From NCBI GenBank assembly GCA_002347265.1, contig DDYB01000021.1, forward strand, positions 60,108-98,065: DNA of 37,958 nucleotides. The letters run 5' to 3'. The translations under genes and the position numbers were made by a program. The stretch comes from Desulfobacteraceae bacterium UBA2245 (GTDB taxonomy: Bacteria; Desulfobacterota; Desulfobacteria; Desulfobacterales; UBA2245). The notes under the pieces were generated by a model. The model was not told the DNA's origin. It did not search any database and saw only the letters and a program-made list of their open reading frames with translations. Positions 1-8,797 of this stretch are shown here, one piece after another; the stretch's first letter is position 1, and every line of letters starts with the position of its first letter.

Positions 1-828
1 AACCGTCGAAACGCCCGGCGCCATAAGACCACCCCGCTCTGACGAAACCGCCTGGTCAGCCGCTGTCCCTTGATTCAACTCAGCTTCCTGATCGGCCGGA
101 ACGACTCCGGCAGCAGCACTGGCATCCTGATCAGCAAAGGCGTCGCGCAGGTAGGGGTCCCGGCTCAGAATCGGCGGTGGTTCAGGCAGCATCCGGGTGA
201 CCCTGGCCGGGTTGGTGTAGCCATACTGACCCGGCCCGAATTCCATGCCGCCGACAACGGTCCGACCGCTGTTGGTCCCGTTGTAAAGGCCGTCGGGCGG
301 CGGAACAACGCCGATGTCGGCCAGGTCATAGCAGTCGCCCGCACAGTATCGGCCCTCGTGATCGGTTCCGCGAATGCCGATGGTGGCCACCGGCGTATCG
401 ATCCGGTAGCTGTCGGTGTTGGCTTGCCCGATAGCGCCGGTGACGGCCCTGAACCCGCCTCTCATCAGCGTAAAATTGCTCCGATCCTGCTGCGGATCAC
501 CGGTGTGACGATACTCGTCAACCACCAGCCGGGACAGTGGACGCAGGAAAATCACGCTGCTGTCGGTGAATACGATGCGCACCCTGGCGCCGGGTCCGGT
601 GCTGATGACATCACCGGAAAAAACCGGAGCATCCTGAGCCAGGAAACGAACGGCGCCGTCAGCGCCCTCGGCCGTCACCTGCCCGGCTACGGCCGCCACC
701 TTGCCGGCGGGTTCCGCGGCCAGGGACGGCAGGGCCACCAACACAGCCGCAAGGACTGTGCATAGCAGAAAAGTCATCCTGATCCTGCGGCCTGCAACTA
801 TCCGTCCATCCGTTTTGAAAGTTTTCAT
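1..828 (-). CDS. FecR-domain secreted protein (partial, runs off the left edge)
   Basis: Translating the minus strand from ATG at 828 gives 276 open codons with no stop before the window edge, so the C-terminus is missing. Residues 1-38 form a long signal peptide: a basic start with GRRIR, then a hydrophobic stretch ending PSLAA. A FecR-type beta-sheet domain follows at about residues 45-150, with VAAVAGQVTAEG, FSGDVISTGPGARVRI, FTDSSVIFLRP and the closing motif IDTPVATIGIRGTD. The later part is Gly/Asn/Pro-rich with a CAGDC motif. FecR was first described as an anti-sigma partner, but no sigma factor or inner-membrane helix is seen here. Many exported proteins carry this domain alone, so a periplasmic or surface role is more likely. 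The ATG overlaps the upstream tpsA stop as ATGA and has a GGAG site, which points to translational coupling. Domain assignment is confident; function is inferred. Confidence 0.85.
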   Translation of the reverse strand, partial: MKTFKTDGRIVAGRRIRMTFLLCTVLAAVLVALPSLAAEPAGKVAAVAGQVTAEGADGAVRFLAQDAPVFSGDVISTGPGARVRIVFTDSSVIFLRPLSRLVVDEYRHTGDPQQDRSNFTLMRGGFRAVTGAIGQANTDSYRIDTPVATIGIRGTDHEGRYCAGDCYDLADIGVVPPPDGLYNGTNSGRTVVGGMEFGPGQYGYTNPARVTRMLPEPPPILSRDPYLRDAFADQDASAAAGVVPADQEAELNQGTAADQAVSSERGGLMAPGVSTV

Positions 829-3800
829 TCGCACTCCAAATATTGCCCGGAAACGCCGCCGTCCTCGAGTTCAAACAGCGGAAGACCGGACAGATCCACC
901 TTCCGTGTTTCTTCTTCCCCGGCCGTATCTTCCTCGTCCTTTTCGTCCGGCTCTGTGGAAACAGGCTCCAGTTCGGGAAGGGTAAAAATGGGGGCCAACT
1001 CATCGTTTAACTTAAACAGCTCCGATTCGATGATTCCCACCGCTGCAGCGGCAACCGTTTCGGATTCAACGTCAGGTTCAGGTTCAACGTCAGGTTCAGG
1101 TTCAACGTCAGGTTCAGGTTCAACGTCGGGCTCGGGTTCAACGTCGGGCTCGGGCTCAACGTCGGGCTCGGGCTCAGGCTCAGGTCCCGGCGGGGGCTCG
1201 GGCGTAACATCGGCAAACGCAAGGAGGTAGGGATAGGATTCGCCTTCTGAAATATCCCACGTTGTCACAAAATCCCAGCCGGCATAACTTGCCTCCTGCA
1301 TCATCTCGTCCGTGGTCAGGCCGGTGCCGCCGCCGATACCTCCGCCCACGCCATCGGTCTGTCCCGATGTCTCGGTGTTCCAATAGGAATCGGTAATCGT
1401 TCCATCTTCGTTGTATCCCGCCAGGCCGCCGACATTCTCCGCGCCGCTCACGCTGCCGACGGAATAGGAATTGACGATCTCGCTGGGATCGATATAGCCC
1501 GCCAAGCCGCCGACATTCGTTGTGCCGGTCACGCTGACGGCGGCAAATGAATCGCTGATGACGCTGTTTATGAGTACGCCCGCAAGTCCGCCGACCTCAC
1601 CTTCGCCGGTCACGCTGCCGGTAACGTAGGAATTGCTGACGCTGCCAATTAACCCGCCGGCCAGGCCGCCCACCGCATCCGCAGCGGAAACGCTGACATT
1701 CTCCATGCCCAGGTTGGTGATGTCGGATTGAACTATGCCGAACATGCCGACGCATGAGCTGAAGTACTGGTTAATATAAAGACTGGAGATCGTATGGCCG
1801 TTGCCGTCAAAATCCGCTCCCAGTTGGGGAATCCAGAGACCCGGGGCGGACGCCAGATCGATGTCCGCGGACAGGCGGAATTTATAGGACGTGTTGTCGG
1901 CAAAGCCCAGCAGGTCCTTCATGCCCTGGACCGTTCCGATCTCGTAATATCCGCCGTTGTACACAAGGGTGCCGTAATCGCCGATGCTCAGCGTCTTGTC
2001 GCTGATCCAGTCCGAATACTGGGCGTTGTAAATGCCGCCGATGGTCACATAATGGCCTCCGTTGATCAAAACCGCGTCGATGTTGTAGTGGCTGTTCTTG
2101 ATGAAGTCGAGCGGGTTGAAGGGGGTCATGTCGTTGTCTTCAATGTATCCGACCAGGCCGCCGACCTCATCTGCGCCGGTCACACTGCCCGAGAAGTAAG
2201 AATCGGTAATGACGGAGCCATACTCGCACTGGCCCACCAGACCGCCGACATCCGTCGTGCCGGTCACGCTCCCGGAAAAATAGGAGTTTACGATGTCGGT
2301 GTATACGCTCCGGCCCGCAAGCCCGCCGACATTTCCTTCGCCGGTCACGCTGCCGGTAACGTAGGAATTGATGATGTCCGTGTGCTGGCTGTAGCCCACC
2401 AGACCGCCAACACTCTCCGCACCGGTCACGCTGGATCCGATCAGCCCGACGTTGCGGATGACCGCGCCGTCCGTGCAGCCGAACAGGCCCACGTAATCCT
2501 CGCCGGGGCGGTTGATCGTCAGGTTAGAGATCGTGTGGCCCAGGCCGTCAAACGTTCCGGTAAACGGGGTGGTATAATCGCCCACGGGCTCAAAGTCCAG
2601 AATCGCAACCATGTCCAGGTCCACGCCCAGGGTGTAGTTCGCGGCAAGGTTCAGGGCCATCAACTGCAACTGTTCGGGAGTGGTGATGACGGTGCTGTAC
2701 GCCATGCGCAACAACGGCCGGGTGATTCCCTCGTTGATGTACCAGATGTTGTCGAAATCCCAGCCGACAAAACTCGCCTGCTGCATCATCTCGGCCGTGG
2801 TCAGGCCGGTTCCCCCGCCGCCGCCCGCGCCCACGCCATCGGCTAGGCCGGACAAATCGGTATCCCAGTAGGAAGAGGCAATCGTTCCGGTGCCATCCTC
2901 GTTGTATCCAACCAGCCCGCCGACGTTCGTTGTGCCGGTCACGGTGCCGGTGGCGTAGCAGTTGCTGATGGCGGAGCTGCCACTTAACTTGCCCACCAGA
3001 CCGCCGGCATGCTCATCCGTACCGGTCACGGTGGCCGCGGCATAAGAATTGCTGATCAGGCCGGAGTGGCTTCCACCCACCAGCCCCCCGGCGGAATCAT
3101 CCATGGCGGTCACGCTGCCGGTGACGTAGCAGTTGATGATGGTGCCGGTGGCGATATGTCCCGCCAGACCGCCGGCGTTGTCGTGGCCGACGACGCTGAC
3201 ATTCTGTAGACCCAGATTGGAGATGTCGGAAGAAACTGCGCCGAACATGCCGACGCATGTGCTGAAGGGCTGGTTGATGACCAGATTGGAGATCGTATGG
3301 CCGCTGCCGTCAAAGTCCGCTTCCAGCCAGGGAATAAAAAGACCGTGGGCCGACGCCAGATCGATGTCCGCAGACAGACGGAATTCCAAGGAAGAATCGC
3401 CGGCAAAACCCAGCAGGTCCTTCATGCCCTGAACCGTGCTGATCTCGTAATACCCGCCGTTGAGCGCCAGTGTGGGGTAGTCGGCGATGCTCAGCGTTTT
3501 GTCGGCGATCCAGTCCGAATACTGGGCGTTGTAAATACCGCCGATGGTCACATAATGACCGCCATTAATTAAAACATCATCAATGTTGTAGAAGCTGTTG
3601 TCAATGGCGAAGCCCGCTGCAATTTCTCCGGCAAGGCCGCCGACATTATGCTGCGTACCGGTAACGCTGCCCGCAAAGTAGGAATTACTGATGGAAGCAG
3701 ATTCGCCGAACCCGCCCGCCAGGCCGCCGACTTCCTGTGCGCCGGTCACGGAGTTGGTAGCGTAGGAATTAATGATGTTAGTGTACTGGCCATAGCCCAA

Positions 3801-6800
3801 CAGTCCGCCGACATAATCCGCGCCGGTCACGCTCCCGGTGACGTAGCAGTTGCTGATGTCGCTGTAACCGGCCCAGCCGGCCAGCCCGCCTCCATTACCA
3901 TCCGTGGCGGTCACGCTGCCGGTGACGTAGCAGTTGCTGATGGCGGCATAATCATCACTTTTGCCAATTATTCCGCCGACCAGTCCGCCGACCGGATTGA
4001 GACCGACAACACTGACATTCACCAGACCCAGGTTGGCAATGTCCGACCCGACAGTGCCGAACATGCCGACCGCCGAGCTGAAGGGCTGGTTGATGACCAG
4101 ATTCGAGATCGTATGGCCGCTGCCGTCAAAATCCGCCATCAACCAGGGAATCCAGAGACCGGGGGCGGACGCCAGATCGATGTCCGCCGACAGACGGAAC
4201 TTATAGGACGGATCGCCGGAAAAACATAGCAGGTCCTTCAGGCCCTGGACCGTGCTGATCTCGTAATATCCGCCGCTGAGCGCCAGGGTGGAATAGTCGG
4301 CGATGTTCAGCGTCTTGTCGGCGATCCAGTCATCATACTGGTCGTTGTAAAGGCCGCCGATGGTCACATAACGATCTCCGTTGATCAAAACAGTGTCGAT
4401 ATTGTAGTGGCTGTTGAAAAAGCTGTTCGAGCCATCAGAATCCGTGCCCACCAGACCGCCGACATGCTCTGTTCCGGTTGCGCTGCCGGAAAAGGATGCG
4501 TTGCTGATAGTGCTGTTCTCAGCCAAACCCACCAGACCGCCGACATATTCTTCGCCGGTCACGGAGCTGGCGGCATAGGAGCCGATGATGGAGGAGTCAA
4601 AGCCGCACCCACCCACCAGACCGCCGACATACTTTGTTCCGGTTACGCTTCCGGAAAAATAAGAGTTGCTGATGGCGCTGTTAATGCTCCCGCCCACCAG
4701 GCCGCCGACATAATTTTCACCGGTCACGCTGCACCCGATCAGCCCGACGTTGCGGATGATTGCACCGTCCGTGCAGCCGAACAGGCCCACGAAATCCTCG
4801 CCGGGGCGGTTGATCGTCAGGTTCGAGATCGTGTGGCCCAGGCCGTCAAACGTTCCGGTAAACGGGGTGGTATAATCGCCCACGGGCTCAAAGTCCAGAA
4901 TCGCAACCATGTCCAGGTCCACGCCCAGGGTGTAGTCCGCGGCAAGGTTCAGGGCCATCAACTGCAACTGTTCGGGAGTGGTGATTATGGTGCTGTACCC
5001 CATGCGCAACAACGGCCGGGTGATTCCCTCGTTGATGTACCAGATGTTGTTGAAATCCCAGCCGACAAAACTCGCCTGCTGCATCATCTGGGCCGCGGTC
5101 AGGCCGGTTCCCCCGCCGCCGCCCGCGCCCACGCCATCGGCCAGGCCGGACAAATCAATATCCCAGTAGGAAGAGGCAATCGTTCCGGTGCCGTCCGAGT
5201 TGTACCCCGCCAGTCCGCCGACGTTCGTTGATCCTGTCACGGTTCCCGCAAAGTAGGAATTGTCGATGGACGCCGATTCGGTAAACCTTCCCACCAGACC
5301 GCCGACATTCATTGTGCCGGTCACGCTGCCGGTGGCGTAGCAGTCGCTGATGGCGGAGCCGTCCTCTAACTTGCCGACCAGACCGCCGGCATCCCGTTCG
5401 CCGGTCTCGGTCACGCTGCCGGAAAACCAGGAGTTGCTGATGGCGCCGAAGGCGACTTGTCCCGCCAGACCGCCGACTTTATAATCTGCACCGGTCACGC
5501 TGCCGGTGACGTAACAGTTGCTGATCGTGCTGTAATCGCCGCTCCAGCCCAAAAAACAGGCGGCCAGACCGCCGACCGTCTCAAAGCCGGAAACATCGAC
5601 ATCCAACAGACCCAGATTCGAAATGTCGGAAGAAACCAGGCCGAACATGCCGGCGCCTCCGCTGAAGGGCTGGTTCATGTAAAGATTGGAGATCGTATGG
5701 CTGTTGCCGTCAAAATCCGCTTCCAGCAAAGGAATCCAGAGACCCGGAACGGACGTCAGATCAATGTCCGCCGACAGACGGAACTTATAGGAGGGGTTGT
5801 CGGAAAAACCCAGCAGATCCTTGAGACCCTGGATCGTGCCGATCTCGTAGTATCCGCCGTTGAGCGCCAGGGTGGAATAGTCGGCGATGTTCAGCGTCTT
5901 GTCGCTGATCCAGTCCGAATACTGGTCGTTGTAAAGACCGCCGAAGGTCACATAATGGCCGCCGTTGATCGAAACCGCGTCGATGTTGTAGTGGCTGTTG
6001 TTGATTGTATCAACGGGATGGAGAAAGTCGTCGCACTCAATGTAGCCCATCAGCCCGCCGACATTCACTGTGCCGGTCACGCTGCCGGAAAACCAGGAAT
6101 CGCCGATGGCGCTGCTGAAGTTATACCCAATCAGTCCGCCGACGGCCGCTGTACCAGTTACGTAACCGGAGACGGAGCAGTTGCTGATGTCGCTGTAAAT
6201 GCTCAGGCCCGCCAGACCGCCAACGTTTGTTGCGCCGGTAACAGTGCCGGTGACGTAGCAGTTGCTGATGGTGCTGTAATCGCCGCTCCAGCCATTAATA
6301 CAGCCGGTCAGACCGCCGACCGGCTCAAAGCCGGAAACATCGACATCCAACAGACCCAGATTGGAGATGTCGGAAGAAACCACGCCGAACATGCCGGCGG
6401 CGGTACCGAAGGAATGGTCAATGTAAAGATTGGAGATCGTATGGCCGTTGCCGTCAAAATCCGCCTTGAGCAAGGGAATACAAAGTCCGGGCGCCGACGC
6501 CAGATCGATGTCCGCCGACAGACGGAACTTATAGGAAGAATTGCCGGAAAAACCCAGCAGGTCCTTCAGACCCTGGACCGTGCCGATCTCGTAGTATCCG
6601 CCGCTGAGCGCCAGGGTTGGATAGTCGGCGATGTTCAGCGTCTTGTCGCTGATCCAGTCCGAATACTGGGCGTCGTACAGACCGCCAAGGGTCGCATAAT
6701 GGCCTCCGTTGATCAAAACCGTGTCGATGTTGTAAAAACTGTTGTTGAGGGTATCGGTAGGGTTGAGGTCGCCGGCATCGAGGCTTCCCATCAGCCCGCC

Positions 6801-8777
6801 GACCCACTCTGCGCCGGTACCGGTCACGCTGCCGGAAAACCAGGAATCGCTGATGACGCTGCTGAAGAGTTCTCCCACAAGGCCGCCGACCTCCTGTGCG
6901 CCGGTTACGCTGCCGGTAGCGTAGCTGTTGATAATGTAGCTGTATTCAATATGCCCCGCAAGTCCGCCGACATCCTCTGTGCCGGTCACGTTGCCGGTAG
7001 CGTAGCTGTTGATAATGCCGCTGTATTCAATACCCCCCGCAAGACCGCCGACATAATTTTCACCGGTCACGCTGCATCCGATCAGCCCGACGTTGCGGAT
7101 GACCGCGTTTGACGCATATCCGAACAGGCCCACGCCTTGGGCGCCGGGGCGGTTGATCGTCAGGTCGGAGATCGTGTGGCCCAGTCCGTCAAAGGCGCCG
7201 GTGAACACGACCACGGGCTCGAAGCCCTCTCCGCCGTTCCATCCGCTGGTTGCTGAAGCGTCCATGTCGCTGCCAAGGGCATAATATCCCGACAGGTCGG
7301 AAATCATGTCCTGCAGGGCATTTAGATTATTGATGAGCGTGTAGGGATTGCCGTTGATGTTCAGCGAGATACCGTCGGCCGCATTCACCCGGCCTTTGAA
7401 CCCGGCTGCCTCTCCGGGGTTGAAGCCGGCGAGGACCGAACCCTCCGCGCCGGTATTCATGTTCAGCCCCGCGGTTCCTGTAAGCGTCATCTCCGCGTTA
7501 ATCTCCACGTTTCTCTCGGCGTTCAGCGTCAAGGTATTCGCGTCCCACGAAACGGCATCGTTCACAAAGATATCCCCGCTGCCGGCTGTGCCGCCGTCCG
7601 CGCTGCTGATGATCACATCCGTTGCGTCCAGACTGGTGGACAACTGGGCGCCGGTAATATCCCCTCCGACGGCCGCTATGGTGTAGTCCTGCGGGTCCAG
7701 AAGCCAGGCGCCGGTTTTGCCGTCAGCCGCAAGGGTGGTGATAACCGCGCCGTCCTCGACCTTCACCGAGGTCCCCGAGGTTTCGATAAACCCGCCGTCG
7801 CCGCCGTCCGGCGCGGAGGCGTCCAGAACCCCGTCCACATGCACCGCGTTGTTTTCGGTGAATGTTCCGTTTTCCATGCCGGCGAGAAGCAGAATTTCGC
7901 CGTTCTGCTCCTCGATGGTGCGGGCCCGGATCAGACCCTCGTTGTTGACCACGGCGCCGGTCAGCTCGCTTGCCACCCGGGCGGTCATGATCACCTGGCC
8001 GCCGTCGGCGCTGATTTCGCCGAAATTCTCCACGCCGGCCCGCGCGGCCAGATTCGCCTCGTCCACGGACAGGCTGATGAGTTCATCGCCTTCCAGATCC
8101 AGGGTGAAGCGCTCGCCCGAGGCCAGCGTCACCTGACCCAGTCTGGCCATGATGATGCCGTGATTGGCCGCATAATCGCCGGCCAGCACGATGTATCCCT
8201 GTTCGCCGGCCTGCAGAAGGCCCTGGTTGATCACTTCCGCGCTCGGGGACGCATCCGTCTTGAAAAAACTGTAGCGGCCGGACAGAAAGTCGTCGTCCTG
8301 AATGTCATGGGTGGTGGCGAGCAGGCCGTGCACGCTGACCTGGGAACCGGGACCGAAGAGCACGCCGCTGGGATTGACCAGAAAGACCTGGCCGTTGGCG
8401 TCCAGACGCCCGAAAATCCGGCTGGGGTCGGACCCGAGCACCCGGTTCAGGGCCACGCTGCCGGCGCCCGGCTGCTGGAAAAGAACCAGTTCCTCCGGGT
8501 TAATGGAAAAATTTTTCCAGTTGATGATCGCCTTGTCGGTATGCTGATTGATCAGGGTCGTGACGGAATCGGGACGGGTAACGGCGGCGCTGCCGGCAAC
8601 CACCTGATCGCCGGCCGGACCGGCCCAGGCGGAAAACGGCGTCAACAGGGCTGCGGCCAGCAGAATGCATCCGCAGAAGGAGACGGCCGTCCGGCCGGAC
8701 CCCTGACGACTGAACCGGTTGCCTTTTGCGCTGACGGGCCATTGCATCCGCCGCCTGATAAACCGTTTTCCGTTCAT
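825..8777 (-). CDS. TpsA-family filamentous-haemagglutinin-like exoprotein with GLUG repeats
   Basis: Predicted 2650-residue surface or secreted adhesin exported by the TpsB encoded upstream. ATG at 8777 is chosen because AAGGAGG lies seven bases before it; an earlier in-frame codon at 8825 lies inside tpsB. Residues 1-52 look like an extended signal peptide ending FSAWA. The N-terminal TPS secretion domain (about 53-330) has the family pattern, including NPEELVLFQQPG, LDANGQVFLVNPSG and VLFGPGSQV. From about residue 490 to 2480 the protein is nearly all GLUG-type repeats (VGGLVG, ISNSY, GSVTG). They fall into three super-units, each opening with GTFDGLGHTISNL and closing with SYWD...MMQ...GWDF, and holding 2, 2 and 1 copies of a module starting near DWISDKTL (about residues 709, 959, 1484, 1757, 2257). 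A Glu-Pro-Asp-Val repeat (near 2535-2571) and an acidic tail end the protein. Ligand unknown. Confidence 0.9.
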   Translation of the reverse strand: MNGKRFIRRRMQWPVSAKGNRFSRQGSGRTAVSFCGCILLAAALLTPFSAWAGPAGDQVVAGSAAVTRPDSVTTLINQHTDKAIINWKNFSINPEELVLFQQPGAGSVALNRVLGSDPSRIFGRLDANGQVFLVNPSGVLFGPGSQVSVHGLLATTHDIQDDDFLSGRYSFFKTDASPSAEVINQGLLQAGEQGYIVLAGDYAANHGIIMARLGQVTLASGERFTLDLEGDELISLSVDEANLAARAGVENFGEISADGGQVIMTARVASELTGAVVNNEGLIRARTIEEQNGEILLLAGMENGTFTENNAVHVDGVLDASAPDGGDGGFIETSGTSVKVEDGAVITTLAADGKTGAWLLDPQDYTIAAVGGDITGAQLSTSLDATDVIISSADGGTAGSGDIFVNDAVSWDANTLTLNAERNVEINAEMTLTGTAGLNMNTGAEGSVLAGFNPGEAAGFKGRVNAADGISLNINGNPYTLINNLNALQDMISDLSGYYALGSDMDASATSGWNGGEGFEPVVVFTGAFDGLGHTISDLTINRPGAQGVGLFGYASNAVIRNVGLIGCSVTGENYVGGLAGGIEYSGIINSYATGNVTGTEDVGGLAGHIEYSYIINSYATGSVTGAQEVGGLVGELFSSVISDSWFSGSVTGTGAEWVGGLMGSLDAGDLNPTDTLNNSFYNIDTVLINGGHYATLGGLYDAQYSDWISDKTLNIADYPTLALSGGYYEIGTVQGLKDLLGFSGNSSYKFRLSADIDLASAPGLCIPLLKADFDGNGHTISNLYIDHSFGTAAGMFGVVSSDISNLGLLDVDVSGFEPVGGLTGCINGWSGDYSTISNCYVTGTVTGATNVGGLAGLSIYSDISNCSVSGYVTGTAAVGGLIGYNFSSAIGDSWFSGSVTGTVNVGGLMGYIECDDFLHPVDTINNSHYNIDAVSINGGHYVTFGGLYNDQYSDWISDKTLNIADYSTLALNGGYYEIGTIQGLKDLLGFSDNPSYKFRLSADIDLTSVPGLWIPLLEADFDGNSHTISNLYMNQPFSGGAGMFGLVSSDISNLGLLDVDVSGFETVGGLAACFLGWSGDYSTISNCYVTGSVTGADYKVGGLAGQVAFGAISNSWFSGSVTETGERDAGGLVGKLEDGSAISDCYATGSVTGTMNVGGLVGRFTESASIDNSYFAGTVTGSTNVGGLAGYNSDGTGTIASSYWDIDLSGLADGVGAGGGGGTGLTAAQMMQQASFVGWDFNNIWYINEGITRPLLRMGYSTIITTPEQLQLMALNLAADYTLGVDLDMVAILDFEPVGDYTTPFTGTFDGLGHTISNLTINRPGEDFVGLFGCTDGAIIRNVGLIGCSVTGENYVGGLVGGSINSAISNSYFSGSVTGTKYVGGLVGGCGFDSSIIGSYAASSVTGEEYVGGLVGLAENSTISNASFSGSATGTEHVGGLVGTDSDGSNSFFNSHYNIDTVLINGDRYVTIGGLYNDQYDDWIADKTLNIADYSTLALSGGYYEISTVQGLKDLLCFSGDPSYKFRLSADIDLASAPGLWIPWLMADFDGSGHTISNLVINQPFSSAVGMFGTVGSDIANLGLVNVSVVGLNPVGGLVGGIIGKSDDYAAISNCYVTGSVTATDGNGGGLAGWAGYSDISNCYVTGSVTGADYVGGLLGYGQYTNIINSYATNSVTGAQEVGGLAGGFGESASISNSYFAGSVTGTQHNVGGLAGEIAAGFAIDNSFYNIDDVLINGGHYVTIGGIYNAQYSDWIADKTLSIADYPTLALNGGYYEISTVQGMKDLLGFAGDSSLEFRLSADIDLASAHGLFIPWLEADFDGSGHTISNLVINQPFSTCVGMFGAVSSDISNLGLQNVSVVGHDNAGGLAGHIATGTIINCYVTGSVTAMDDSAGGLVGGSHSGLISNSYAAATVTGTDEHAGGLVGKLSGSSAISNCYATGTVTGTTNVGGLVGYNEDGTGTIASSYWDTDLSGLADGVGAGGGGGTGLTTAEMMQQASFVGWDFDNIWYINEGITRPLLRMAYSTVITTPEQLQLMALNLAANYTLGVDLDMVAILDFEPVGDYTTPFTGTFDGLGHTISNLTINRPGEDYVGLFGCTDGAVIRNVGLIGSSVTGAESVGGLVGYSQHTDIINSYVTGSVTGEGNVGGLAGRSVYTDIVNSYFSGSVTGTTDVGGLVGQCEYGSVITDSYFSGSVTGADEVGGLVGYIEDNDMTPFNPLDFIKNSHYNIDAVLINGGHYVTIGGIYNAQYSDWISDKTLSIGDYGTLVYNGGYYEIGTVQGMKDLLGFADNTSYKFRLSADIDLASAPGLWIPQLGADFDGNGHTISSLYINQYFSSCVGMFGIVQSDITNLGMENVSVSAADAVGGLAGGLIGSVSNSYVTGSVTGEGEVGGLAGVLINSVISDSFAAVSVTGTTNVGGLAGYIDPSEIVNSYSVGSVSGAENVGGLAGYNEDGTITDSYWNTETSGQTDGVGGGIGGGTGLTTDEMMQEASYAGWDFVTTWDISEGESYPYLLAFADVTPEPPPGPEPEPEPDVEPEPDVEPEPDVEPEPDVEPEPDVEPEPDVESETVAAAAVGIIESELFKLNDELAPIFTLPELEPVSTEPDEKDEEDTAGEEETRKVDLSGLPLFELEDGGVSGQYLECE
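1063..1170 (-). repeat. 18-bp tandem repeat, six units, encoding EPDVEP
   Basis: Six head-to-tail 18-bp units lie inside the 3' end of the tpsA gene. The first three and the last three form two sequence subtypes (GGTTCA versus GGGCTC in the second half, plus-strand reading). Each unit adds six residues of an acidic, proline-rich linker, so gain or loss of units would keep the reading frame. It probably acts as a spacer holding the repeat stalk away from the C-terminal tail. Confidence 0.9.
2437..2932 (-). repeat. Long direct repeat within tpsA, copy 1
   Basis: This 496-bp block matches 4735-5230 at a constant offset of 2298 bp, about 95% identical by eye. It encodes the closing segment of super-unit 2 and the opening segment of super-unit 3 (MMQQASFVGWDF, TPEQLQLMALNLAA, GTFDGLGHTISNL). 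The offset is an exact multiple of three, so recombination between copies would delete or duplicate 766 residues in frame. Confidence 0.88.
4735..5230 (-). repeat. Long direct repeat within tpsA, copy 2
   Basis: Partner of the block at 2437-2932. It encodes the junction between super-units 1 and 2 of the exoprotein. Outside the block the match falls quickly to ordinary repeat-module similarity, for example at the left edge just before CCGATCAGCCC. A third, more diverged relative of its left part lies near 7075-7235. Confidence 0.88.
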
Positions 8778-8797
8778 TCCGTAACCTCCTTGCTGCT

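Noticed and set aside
955..1230. Plus-strand Ser/Gly-rich ORF over the 18-bp repeat
   Set aside because: Frame shadow of the EPDVEP-encoding repeat on the minus strand.
1794..7112. Several long plus-strand open frames, the longest about 550 codons, opposite tpsA
   Set aside because: They are antisense shadows produced by the repetitive, GC-rich tpsA codons; they lack ribosome-binding sites and recognisable domains, and their repeats mirror those of tpsA.
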